A stretch of DNA of 11,831 bases from assembly GCA_014381035.1 (NCBI GenBank), contig JACMIS010000321.1:1-11831 (forward strand), given 5' to 3'. The DNA comes from Armatimonadota bacterium (GTDB lineage Bacteria > Armatimonadota > Armatimonadia > Armatimonadales > Armatimonadaceae). This document shows, piece by piece, positions 5,939 to 11,831 of this stretch (position 1 is its first letter; the number at the start of each line of letters is the position of its first letter). Position numbers and translations under genes: made by a program. The notes under the pieces are model-generated. The model made no database searches. It worked only from the letters and a program-made list of their open reading frames with translations, and was not told the DNA's origin.

Positions 5939-5979
5939 GTGGTCTTGATGATATTCATCCGTTTTTTGGTAAAGACCAC
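5939..5979. promoter_or_regulatory. Inverted repeat in the divergent SGNH/zinc-ribbon region
   Basis: GTGGTCTT (5939-5946) and AAGACCAC (5972-5979) are perfect complements separated by 25 nt. Placed between two divergent genes they could be operator half-sites or a minus-strand mRNA hairpin. An 8-bp match at this distance is expected a few times in 12 kb by chance, so the assignment is weak. Confidence 0.25.
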
Positions 5980-6006
5980 AACCGAAATCAATTTTTCCCG
6001 TTCCAT

Positions 6007-6012
6007 TAGCAT
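6007..6012 (+). promoter_or_regulatory. -10-like TAGCAT just before the zinc-ribbon gene
   Basis: TAGCAT ends 6 nt before the ATG at 6019, so a transcript from it would be leaderless. No Shine-Dalgarno is present between them. No -35 box is evident, so this rests on position and on the similar layout upstream of neighbouring genes. Confidence 0.3.
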
Positions 6013-6018
6013 CTGACA

Positions 6019-6393
6019 ATGTCATATGATCTCGCTATCTGCCTGTACTGCAAACAACCCGCACGCACGGATACGGTACGTTGCGCCGATTGTGGCAAAC
6101 CGTTCCCTCCTTTGCCGATGATTCGCCGCTCTACTGGCAAGACCTTCTGGCAGGGAATACAGTCGTGGGTGCTTACAACGCTGATGCAGATGTTCCTGAC
6201 GGCTTGCGTCTTGACCGCGTTTCTTGGTTTTATCTTCGCGATGGTCTGCGTCGTGATGAACGGCGCGATAACGGACACCGAAATCAAAATCCTCGTTTTG
6301 TCGGCACTTGCGGTAGGGGCATTGATCATAGTGTCGTGCATCGAACGGAGAAAAAGACCACGTTTTGACGATGATTTTTGGCGACAACTGTAA
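6019..6393 (+). CDS. Zinc-ribbon two-helix membrane protein, unknown
   Basis: A 124-residue protein. The N-terminus has two CxxC pairs (C8/C11 and C22/C25, in CLYC and CADC), separated by ten residues, a zinc-ribbon pattern of the kind found in many membrane-anchored bacterial proteins. A proline-rich linker (FPPLP) follows. Two hydrophobic segments (about 56-79 and 89-108) then form a hairpin, ending in a charged cytoplasmic tail ERRKRPRFDDDFWRQL. The ribbon and tail are predicted to be cytoplasmic. No family is recognised and no enzymatic motif is seen. It stands alone on the plus strand, 73 nt before the natA-like operon, which it may or may not share a transcript with. Confidence 0.7.
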   Translation: MSYDLAICLYCKQPARTDTVRCADCGKPFPPLPMIRRSTGKTFWQGIQSWVLTTLMQMFLTACVLTAFLGFIFAMVCVVMNGAITDTEIKILVLSALAVGALIIVSCIERRKRPRFDDDFWRQL

Positions 6394-6466
6394 CCAAACC
6401 TGTCCGTCGCGTTTCTAAGATCCTGAGACGCCTGGGTCCGCCCGCGTCACGGAAAGAAATCAACGC

Positions 6467-7210
6467 ATGATTGAAGCGGAAAACCTCCAAAAACACTTCA
6501 ACGACCCCAAAACAAAACAGGTAAAGCGTGCGGTAGACGGAATATCGTTCGCGACCAAACCCGGTGAGATCTTCGGACTGCTCGGCGCGAATGGCGCGGG
6601 GAAAACGACCACGATCCGGATGCTCGCCACGATTCTGGAACCGACCGGCGGCAAAGGCACCGTCAACGGCTACGATATACAGACCGAAGGCGCGAAAGTA
6701 CGCGCCAGCATTGGCTACCTGACCGGAACCGCCGCCCTGTATGATCGCCTTACCGCCCGCGAGATGCTTCGCTTTTTCGGTGAACTGTTCGGCATGGAAC
6801 CGTCGTACCGCGAGGCACGTATCGAAACATTAGCTGAAACGCTCGAAATGCACGAGTTTCTGGATCGTCGTTGCGACAAACTGTCCACCGGGCAGCGTCA
6901 GCGCACCTCTATCGCCCGTTCCGTGCTCCATGAACCACCGGTACTGTTTTTCGATGAACCGACTTCGGGGCTCGATATCATGGCGGCACGGACGGTGGTT
7001 CGCTTCATTCGCCGTTCGCGGCAGGAAGGCAAGACCATCCTTTTCTCGACGCACATCATGAGCGAGGTCGAAGCGTTGTGTGACCGTGTGGCGGTAGTAC
7101 ATGACGGTAAAATCGCCGCGATAGGAACGCTCGCCGAACTGCGTGACCGCACCGGTGGCACCACTTTTGAGCAGGTCTTCCTGCGCCTTATCGGGGAACC
7201 GGAGAACTAA
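6467..7210 (+). CDS. natA: ABC transporter ATP-binding protein, NatA-like
   Basis: A 247-residue ATPase with Walker A GANGAGKT (40-47), signature LSTGQ (139-143), Walker B LFFDEP with D163/E164, D-loop SGLD (167-170) and switch histidine H196 in STHIMSE. At the Q-loop the sequence reads IGYLTGTAALYDRLT; the glutamine is absent, which is typical of the NatA branch rather than a defect. In Bacillus subtilis NatA works with NatB in Na+ extrusion; the substrate here is inferred only from similarity by eye. It would sit on the cytoplasmic face and drive the permease encoded 3 nt downstream. GGAAAG about 11 nt before the ATG is a modest ribosome-binding site. It is the first gene of a four-gene operon. 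Confidence 0.9.
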   Translation: MIEAENLQKHFNDPKTKQVKRAVDGISFATKPGEIFGLLGANGAGKTTTIRMLATILEPTGGKGTVNGYDIQTEGAKVRASIGYLTGTAALYDRLTAREMLRFFGELFGMEPSYREARIETLAETLEMHEFLDRRCDKLSTGQRQRTSIARSVLHEPPVLFFDEPTSGLDIMAARTVVRFIRRSRQEGKTILFSTHIMSEVEALCDRVAVVHDGKIAAIGTLAELRDRTGGTTFEQVFLRLIGEPEN

Positions 7211-7213
7211 TAC

Positions 7214-8434
7214 ATGACACCCTTATGGCAGATTATTTTCAAAAAGGAGTTCTGGGAAGCGTTCCGCGATAAGCGCACCCACTTCAACACCATCTATTCT
7301 CCGCTCCTCCTGACGCCAGTCCTATTCGCTCTGCTCGGAGTTCTGATACAAAGCGAAATGAAGTCGGCGCAACAAGAAACGGTACCGGTCGCGTTTGTCG
7401 GGGTTCAGGAATCACGGACGCTATCCGATGTCCTCAAAGTTGCAAAAGTGTTCAAATCCCCCGACGACGACAGGTATTTAGTAACCAATGTCCGAACTCA
7501 GGCAGAAGCGGAGGAACTGATTCGCACGAAAAAAGTACGTGCCGCCCTCGTCTTTCCTTCGAATGCTGAAGCAGAGCTTATGGAATCGCATCAGATTCCG
7601 GTCGCAGTGCTCGCTGACCAGGGGAGACAAACGTCAGCGCAAGCGGCAGACCGCCTGAAATCGTTCCTGGACCGGCGTGCGGGACGACTGGTCGGACTCC
7701 GGTTGCAGGAAAACGGTTTGCCTCAACTACTCGCCAAACCGTTCGCGCCGGTGGAGAAAAATATCAAAGGGGGGGCATCGCCGGGAACGGCACTGGTGAC
7801 GATGATTCTGCCGTATATGCTCGCTATTTATGCCATCATCGGCGGGGCGTATCTGGCTAATGATACTGTGGCGGGCGAGAAGGAACGCGGGACGCTGGAA
7901 ACACTGCTCGTTTCTCCGGCATCGCGACGGGAACTCGTTACGGGTAAATTTCTGGCTGTCGCGGCTGTTGCAATGATCGGCGGCATGCTATCCGTCATCG
8001 GCTTTATCTGGCCGTTTTATGTCAAAATCCCGGCTTTCGCCTGGATGGTCAAGTCAGGCATAACCCTGACGTTTACGGGCGTGGCAGCGATGTTTCTGGT
8101 TGAGATACCGCTTGCCGTCATGGGAGCAGGGATTCTGTTGACTGTCTCTACTTACGCTCGCAATCAACGCGAAGCACAATCATACCTGGCGCCGGTCATG
8201 CTGGTAACCACGTCAGGGGCGATGCTTTCGCTGTTCCTCAAATCCGAGGCACCGCTGTTCTGGGCGGCGGTCCCGATCACGAATGCGTCATTGGTTCTCA
8301 AACAAGCCCTCGAAGGCGTCTGGAATCCGGCGTTTGTCCTCATCGCGTGTGTAACGTCCCTCCTGTACGCCGTGACCGCGGTCCTGTTCGCCGCGCACGC
8401 ATTTCAAAAAGAAAGTATTCTGCTCAAAGCATGA
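7214..8434 (+). CDS. natB: ABC-2 type permease, NatB-like
   Basis: A 406-residue membrane protein. A short cytoplasmic N-terminus (FKKEFWEAFRDKRT, 9-22) leads to helix 1 (29-46), then a large extracytoplasmic domain (about 47-190), then five helices (about 191-216, 247-270, 281-313, 325-342, 372-397). Between helices 2 and 3 lies AGEKERGTLETLLVSP (220-235), the conserved cytoplasmic loop of NatB/ABC-2 exporters that contacts the ATPase. This topology, with one large domain between helices 1 and 2, is the NatB type. A GGAG 9 nt before the ATG lies inside the end of natA, and the final codons overlap the next start in ATGA, so expression is coupled to the flanking genes. Sodium export is the family precedent; drug or lipid export is equally possible. 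Confidence 0.88.
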   Translation: MTPLWQIIFKKEFWEAFRDKRTHFNTIYSPLLLTPVLFALLGVLIQSEMKSAQQETVPVAFVGVQESRTLSDVLKVAKVFKSPDDDRYLVTNVRTQAEAEELIRTKKVRAALVFPSNAEAELMESHQIPVAVLADQGRQTSAQAADRLKSFLDRRAGRLVGLRLQENGLPQLLAKPFAPVEKNIKGGASPGTALVTMILPYMLAIYAIIGGAYLANDTVAGEKERGTLETLLVSPASRRELVTGKFLAVAAVAMIGGMLSVIGFIWPFYVKIPAFAWMVKSGITLTFTGVAAMFLVEIPLAVMGAGILLTVSTYARNQREAQSYLAPVMLVTTSGAMLSLFLKSEAPLFWAAVPITNASLVLKQALEGVWNPAFVLIACVTSLLYAVTAVLFAAHAFQKESILLKA

Positions 8435-9780
8435 CACGAAAACTACTCAGCGTTCTTGCGCTGTCCGTCCTATTCTGCTTGCCAGTTGCCGCGCAACAGC
8501 CTGCCAAAGCGAAACCGGACGCTAAAAAAGCGGCAATCGAAGCCCCCTCGCGACAGAAGATCTTCGACATCGTCTGGCGCACCGTGCGCGATAACCATTA
8601 CGATCCGAAAATGAACGGGGTGAACTGGGTTGCGGTTCGGGCGAAATATCTGCCGCAAGCCGAGAAAGCGACCGATCAAGCCGCTTTCTACGGGGTGTTG
8701 AACGCCATGCTCGGCGAACTCAAGCAATCGCATCTGGGCGCGATTCCTCCGGCGACGCTCCAGGAGACCGAGGAGATCGGCACGAGTCCGACCGTCCCCG
8801 GTGAGACCGGGGAGAGTGGACTCACGGCGCAGTGGATAGAAGATCTGCCGGTCGTGGCACGGGTCGCGGAAATGAGCGCGGCGAGAGAAGCGGGGGTCCG
8901 ACCCGGCGATGTGATCGTCGCCATCAACGAGAAGCAGATCGCTCCTGTTCTGGAGAAGATACTCGCGGCAAACCCGAACCCGCATCCCGGCGAAGAACGG
9001 GTGACGGTTTGGGCGACTATGGACGCACTCCTTGCCGGGACGGTGGACAAGCCGTATACGCTGACAGTGAAAGACAAGACCGACGCCGAAAAAACGCTGA
9101 CCATCACGCCGCGCAAATCTACCGCGAAAGTGGTGACGTTCGGTGCGCTACCACCGATACGAACGGAGATAGAAACGAAAACGCTCGTCGGGGGCATCGG
9201 GTATGTACGCTTTTCTATTTTCCTGGTTCCGCTTTCCAATCCGGTGAAAGAAGCGATCCAGGGATTCGCCGCACGGAAAGCACCGGGGATCATCATTGAT
9301 CTGCGCGGAAACCGGGGCGGGGTCGGTATCATGGCAAGCGGGATCGCGGGCACGCTCACCGCGAAAAAAATGAATATCGGCACGATGAAGACGCGATTGT
9401 TTCCGCAGTCGTTCATCGCCTTTCCGCAGGAGCCGGTTTACAAGGGCAAAGTCGTTGTGCTGACCGACGAAGGAAGTATCAGCACGTCCGAAATCATGGC
9501 GGCGGGATTACAGGAAGCGAAACGCGCCACGGTGATCGGACGACAGACGGCGGGGATGGTGCTCCCGTCACAGGTCGTGCTGCTACCGGATGGCGGACGA
9601 CTGCAATACGTGTTCGCCGATTTCCGTACTCCGAAAGGCGTGTTTTTAGAAGGGCGGGGCGTGACGCCTGATGTTCCCGTCACCCTGACACGCGCCACTC
9701 TCGCCGCATCGCCAAGCGGCGACCCGATCCTGGACGCGGCGTTAAATTATCTGACCACAAAGGAAACCGTAAATAAATGA
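8431..9780 (+). CDS. Secreted S41 family peptidase with PDZ domain
   Basis: A 449-residue protein with a Sec signal peptide (cleavage near VAA-Q, residue 22), a helical region (about 40-125), a PDZ-like domain (about 130-180, VRPGDVIVAINEKQI) and an S41 core (about 255-425). The core has GYVRFS (267-272), IIIDLRGNRGG (287-297) and GSISTSE (348-354). S351 aligns with the catalytic serine of CtpA/Prc. The lysine that follows 25 residues later in those enzymes is methionine here (M376, in GRQTAGMV). H101 in QSHLG and E407 in EGRGVTPD match the histidine and glutamate of tricorn-type S41 enzymes, so a Ser-His-Glu mechanism is likely. The ATG at 8431 overlaps the natB stop; the longer frame back to 8347 lies in natB. 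It probably acts outside the cytoplasm next to the exporter. Confidence 0.88.
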   Translation: MTRKLLSVLALSVLFCLPVAAQQPAKAKPDAKKAAIEAPSRQKIFDIVWRTVRDNHYDPKMNGVNWVAVRAKYLPQAEKATDQAAFYGVLNAMLGELKQSHLGAIPPATLQETEEIGTSPTVPGETGESGLTAQWIEDLPVVARVAEMSAAREAGVRPGDVIVAINEKQIAPVLEKILAANPNPHPGEERVTVWATMDALLAGTVDKPYTLTVKDKTDAEKTLTITPRKSTAKVVTFGALPPIRTEIETKTLVGGIGYVRFSIFLVPLSNPVKEAIQGFAARKAPGIIIDLRGNRGGVGIMASGIAGTLTAKKMNIGTMKTRLFPQSFIAFPQEPVYKGKVVVLTDEGSISTSEIMAAGLQEAKRATVIGRQTAGMVLPSQVVLLPDGGRLQYVFADFRTPKGVFLEGRGVTPDVPVTLTRATLAASPSGDPILDAALNYLTTKETVNK

Positions 9781-10586
9781 ATCGAAGATTGTGTATCGCA
9801 CTGGTGAGCGGGGTTCTGGCAACTGTTCTTCTTTCCGCGCCGACTCCGTTACTGGCACAAAAGAAAACAACGAAGCCAGCACCGGCGAAATTACCGTCCC
9901 CGGCAAAGATCATGGACGACTCCGCCGACGCAATCGGAAGTGCAGCCGCTTTCGCAAAACTCAAGACGATGCGAATGCGAGGCAAGATATCCATCCCCGC
10001 GCAAAATATTACCGGCACCATGGAAACACAGATGAAGTTCCCCGACAAAGTATACGTCCTGCAGAACATCGCGGGATTCGGTAAAGCGGAGCAGGGATAT
10101 GACGGGAAGGTCGGTTGGAGTCTGGACCCGATCAACGGTCTTCGAACCCTGGCAGGCGGAGAACTTGACCAGATGAAACGTCAGTCGGACGAAATCAAAA
10201 CGAACGATTGGCGAAAATTGTATCAAAAGCCTGTTCTTCTCGGCATCCGGAAAGTGGGAACGATGAGCACCTATGCGATCCAGATGACGCCGAAAGCAAG
10301 TGGCAAGCCCGTCGTCACCTACTACGACATCAAAACAAAACTTCCCGTTCGTACCGATGTGGTCGTCGAAACCGCGCAGGGCTCGGTGCCGACCCAGAGT
10401 TTCAGTAGCGATTTCCGTAGTGTGGGCGGAGTGAAGATTCCGTTCACCACGCGTCAGGTCGTCGGCGGAGTCTCCGAAGTGAACGTGACGTTCGATTCCG
10501 TACAGGTGAACGTGCCTGTCGATGAAAAATTATTCGCAAAGCCCAAAGCCCCGGCTCCAAAAATGGAGTCGCCTGCTAAGCCTTAA
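9777..10586 (+). CDS. Secreted LolA/LolB-like protein
   Basis: A 269-residue protein with a Sec signal peptide (cleavage near LLA-Q, residue 27) and a basic Lys/Pro/Ala-rich linker to about residue 44. A beta-rich region of about 200 residues follows, with GYDGKVGWSLDP (107-118), GGELDQMK (127-134), TYYDIKTKLPVR (181-192) and FRSVGGVKIPF (213-223). These fit the outer-membrane lipoprotein-sorting-like (LolA/LolB fold) superfamily, incomplete beta-barrels that hold lipid or lipoprotein acyl chains. There is no lipobox, so it should be soluble in the periplasm, unlike LolB. The Lys/Pro/Ala-rich C-terminus (KPKAPAPKMESPAKP) echoes that of the DUF4015 lipoprotein. The start overlaps the S41 stop in ATGA. 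The specific ligand is unknown. Confidence 0.7.
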   Translation: MNRRLCIALVSGVLATVLLSAPTPLLAQKKTTKPAPAKLPSPAKIMDDSADAIGSAAAFAKLKTMRMRGKISIPAQNITGTMETQMKFPDKVYVLQNIAGFGKAEQGYDGKVGWSLDPINGLRTLAGGELDQMKRQSDEIKTNDWRKLYQKPVLLGIRKVGTMSTYAIQMTPKASGKPVVTYYDIKTKLPVRTDVVVETAQGSVPTQSFSSDFRSVGGVKIPFTTRQVVGGVSEVNVTFDSVQVNVPVDEKLFAKPKAPAPKMESPAKP

Positions 10587-10606
10587 ATCGGGTAACTCTC
10601 TTCCGG

Positions 10607-10636
10607 AGAATCCCGCGCCAAGTGGCGCGGGATTCT
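10607..10636 (+). terminator. Terminator of the natAB-S41-LolA-like operon
   Basis: A 13-bp perfect stem (10607-10619 with 10624-10636) around the tetraloop AAGT begins 20 nt after the last stop codon. Only TCTCC follows the stem, so the T tract is poor, but the stem is long and GC-rich. Its position at the end of a coupled operon fits termination. Confidence 0.7.
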
Positions 10637-10801
10637 TCTCCGTCCAACGCCAACTTTGCCACCGGCGTCGGCACGGACCTGATCAAGCATCCGTTTCATA
10701 GTGATTCGCGATATGGACGTGTTGGGTTACCCGGCGGCGTGAAAATAGATGGCGGTGAATCGGTATATGTTGCGCCGATGACCTCGCGCACCGTATACAA
10801 T
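10637..10801. other. Intergenic stretch before dapA, no recognised gene or RNA
   Basis: About 165 bases between two hairpins. One plus-strand frame is open here (GTG at 10622, inside the first hairpin, to TAG at 10846, through the second hairpin). It lacks a ribosome-binding site and resembles no family I know. No lysine riboswitch core, T-box sequence or other known leader motif is visible. A TATACAAT at 10794-10801 could supply a -10 box (TACAAT, 10796-10801), with TTGCGC (10770-10775) a poor -35. The stretch might be a cis-regulatory leader or a decayed gene. Confidence 0.4.
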
Positions 10802-10845
10802 AAGTCGGAAACCGTGACGAAACGGTTTCCGACTTTCGATTTTTA
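10802..10845 (+). terminator. Strong terminator-like hairpin immediately upstream of dapA
   Basis: A 14-bp perfect stem (10802-10815 with 10822-10835) closes a 6-nt loop GACGAA and is followed by TTCGATTTTT (10836-10844 region). This is the most convincing intrinsic terminator shape in the window. It ends about 13 nt before the dapA ATG, leaving no room for a promoter after it, so it may act as an attenuator or a 5' mRNA hairpin for dapA rather than ending another gene. Confidence 0.75.
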
Positions 10846-10858
10846 GGAACAAACAGTT

Positions 10859-11758
10859 ATGCGAGGAATGAACGGGCGATGGGGTCGGGTGGTCACCGCT
10901 ATGGTGACGCCTTTCGATGAACGCGGCGAGGTGGATTATCTGCGTGCAGAGCGATTGGCGCACTGGCTCCTCTCCAACGGCTCTGAGTCTCTGGTGATCA
11001 ACGGCACGACCGGGGAATCGCCGACCACGGATGGCGACGAGAAAGCGGAACTCGTGCGGGTGGTATCGGCGGTTGTTGGCAAGGGGAAAACGATAGCGGG
11101 GGTCGGTGGGAACGATACCCGCGCCGTGATGAAAACCGCGATTCGCGCCCACGACGCCGGAGCCGGTGCGTTGCTCGCGGTCGCGCCGTACTACAACAAA
11201 CCGTCGCAGGAAGGGCTGTATCGCCACTTCCGCGCCGTCGCCGAAGCCACGCCGCTCCCGGTAATCCTCTACAATGTCCCCGGACGAACGATCACAAATA
11301 TCGAGGCAAACACAACGGTACGACTGGCAAAGGATGTCCCCAATATTGTCGCAACGAAAGAGGCGTCGGCGAATCTGGCGCAGGTAGCCGAAATCGCCCG
11401 CACGACGCCCGAAGATTTCGACATATACACCGGCGATGATGCAACGGTTCTGCCGACGCTCGCAGTCGGCGGGGCAGGCGTTATTTCGGTCGTGTCGCAT
11501 CTCTGTGGACCCGATCTGCAAGCCTCGTGCAACGCGTGGTTCGAGGGCGATCCCACCGAATCCTTGCGCCTGTTCCTGCGCACCTTGCCACTGACCCGCG
11601 CTGTTTTCTCAGCACCGTCCCCGTCGCCGCTCAAATATGCGATGGGCAAAATCGGTCAGCCGGTCGGTGGAGTGCGTTTGCCGCTGGTGGAATTGACGGA
11701 AAGTGAACAGCGCGTCGTAGATGCCGCGCTTGCGGAGTACGGGGTGTTAGGAATTTAG
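10859..11758 (+). CDS. dapA: 4-hydroxy-tetrahydrodipicolinate synthase
   Basis: A 299-residue (beta/alpha)8 aldolase that condenses pyruvate with L-aspartate semialdehyde, the first step committed to diaminopimelate and lysine. Visible family features: GTTGES (49-54), with the T51 region contacting pyruvate; APYYNKPSQEGLYRHF (109-124), supplying a catalytic tyrosine; LYNVPGRT (137-144), with Y138 of the proton relay and R143; and Schiff-base lysine K167 in VATKEAS. The length is normal. AGGA (10845-10848) lies 10 nt before the ATG at 10859; a second ATG at 10868 is possible, but its AGGA is adjacent and too close. A terminator-like hairpin lies just upstream. No dapB or lysC neighbour is in the window. 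The last codons (GVLGI) include the heptamer GTGTTAG. Confidence 0.96.
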   Translation: MRGMNGRWGRVVTAMVTPFDERGEVDYLRAERLAHWLLSNGSESLVINGTTGESPTTDGDEKAELVRVVSAVVGKGKTIAGVGGNDTRAVMKTAIRAHDAGAGALLAVAPYYNKPSQEGLYRHFRAVAEATPLPVILYNVPGRTITNIEANTTVRLAKDVPNIVATKEASANLAQVAEIARTTPEDFDIYTGDDATVLPTLAVGGAGVISVVSHLCGPDLQASCNAWFEGDPTESLRLFLRTLPLTRAVFSAPSPSPLKYAMGKIGQPVGGVRLPLVELTESEQRVVDAALAEYGVLGI

Positions 11759-11783
11759 CCGGACGGCGAGCAGTCCCGCTACG

Positions 11784-11809
11784 CGCCTTCGGCGGATGCC
11801 CGTTGGGCA
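11784..11809. other. Two small hairpins downstream of dapA
   Basis: CGCC/GGCG around TTC (11784-11794) and TGCCC/GGGCA around GTT (11797-11809) lie in the 73 bases after dapA. Neither is followed by a T tract. The rest to the window end holds no supported gene; the stretch could be the edge of a dispersed intergenic repeat. Confidence 0.3.
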
Positions 11810-11831
11810 GGGATTCCTCCAAACCCGCAGG

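Noticed and set aside
5896..6012. 39-residue extension of the SGNH hydrolase
   Set aside because: It would place the signal peptide in the interior of the protein and covers the divergent promoter region.
8347..8430. Upstream extension of the S41 peptidase
   Set aside because: It lies within natB; the signal peptide begins at 8431, which overlaps the natB stop in ATGA.
8688..9416. 242-codon minus-strand frame opposite the S41 gene
   Set aside because: It is a shadow of a recognised domain protein and has no independent support.
10622..10846. 74-codon plus-strand frame between the LolA-like gene and dapA
   Set aside because: It starts with GTG inside one terminator hairpin, ends through another, has no ribosome-binding site and matches no known family; retained only as an unexplained interval.
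10637..10858. Lysine riboswitch or T-box before dapA
   Set aside because: The characteristic conserved core sequences of either class are not visible; only the terminator-like hairpin is.
10727..11521. 264-codon minus-strand frame opposite dapA
   Set aside because: It is a shadow of dapA; its Arg/Cys-rich composition is typical of antisense reading.

Overview
The window is a compact bacterial chromosomal segment with roughly 55% GC, moderately G/C-biased third codon positions and short intergenic gaps. It carries ordinary housekeeping genes (rplU, the first codons of rpmA, dapA) and a set of envelope and export genes: lipoproteins, Sec signal peptides, an ABC-2 exporter and an outer-membrane-lipoprotein-sorting-like protein. 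There is no sign of phage, plasmid, insertion sequence or CRISPR. Lipoprotein and LolA-like proteins suggest a diderm envelope. A heptanucleotide repeat, several -10 boxes lying against start codons and Pro/Thr/Lys-rich secreted proteins fit a deep-branching lineage such as Armatimonadota, but this taxonomic guess is weak because no marker gene here is diagnostic by eye.

Layout. At 1-435 on the minus strand is the ribosomal operon rplU -> rpmA. It is driven by a good promoter near 522-550 and its two genes are separated by an unusually long hairpin built of heptamer repeats. At 616-828 (+) is a small two-helix membrane protein, convergent with an 851-2185 (-) lipoprotein with a DUF4015 putative glycoside hydrolase domain; both end at one shared hairpin. 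Divergent from the latter is a polysaccharide-deacetylase lipoprotein (2298-3368, +), followed by an M29 aminopeptidase (3481-4605) and a YdcZ/DUF606-type small DMT transporter (4620-5093). At 5152-5895 (-) is a secreted SGNH/GDSL hydrolase, divergent from a zinc-ribbon membrane protein of unknown function (6019-6393, +).

At 6467-10586 is a tightly coupled four-gene operon with junctions of +3, -4 and -4 nt: a NatA-like ATPase, a NatB-like permease, an S41 peptidase whose usual catalytic lysine position is methionine, and a LolA/LolB-like secreted protein. It ends in a GC-rich hairpin. After an approximately 270-base gap containing a second, very strong terminator-like hairpin, dapA (10859-11758) begins only about 13 nt beyond that hairpin's T tract.

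How they may work together. The DUF4015 lipoprotein, deacetylase and SGNH hydrolase are plausible cell-surface polysaccharide-modifying enzymes. The natAB-S41-LolA-like operon looks like one exporter with extracytoplasmic partners. The most unusual non-coding signals are the heptamer hairpin between rplU and rpmA, the terminator-like hairpin directly before dapA, and a recurring arrangement of -10-like boxes so close to start codons that leaderless or near-leaderless transcripts are implied. No complete new defence or mobile system is visible.
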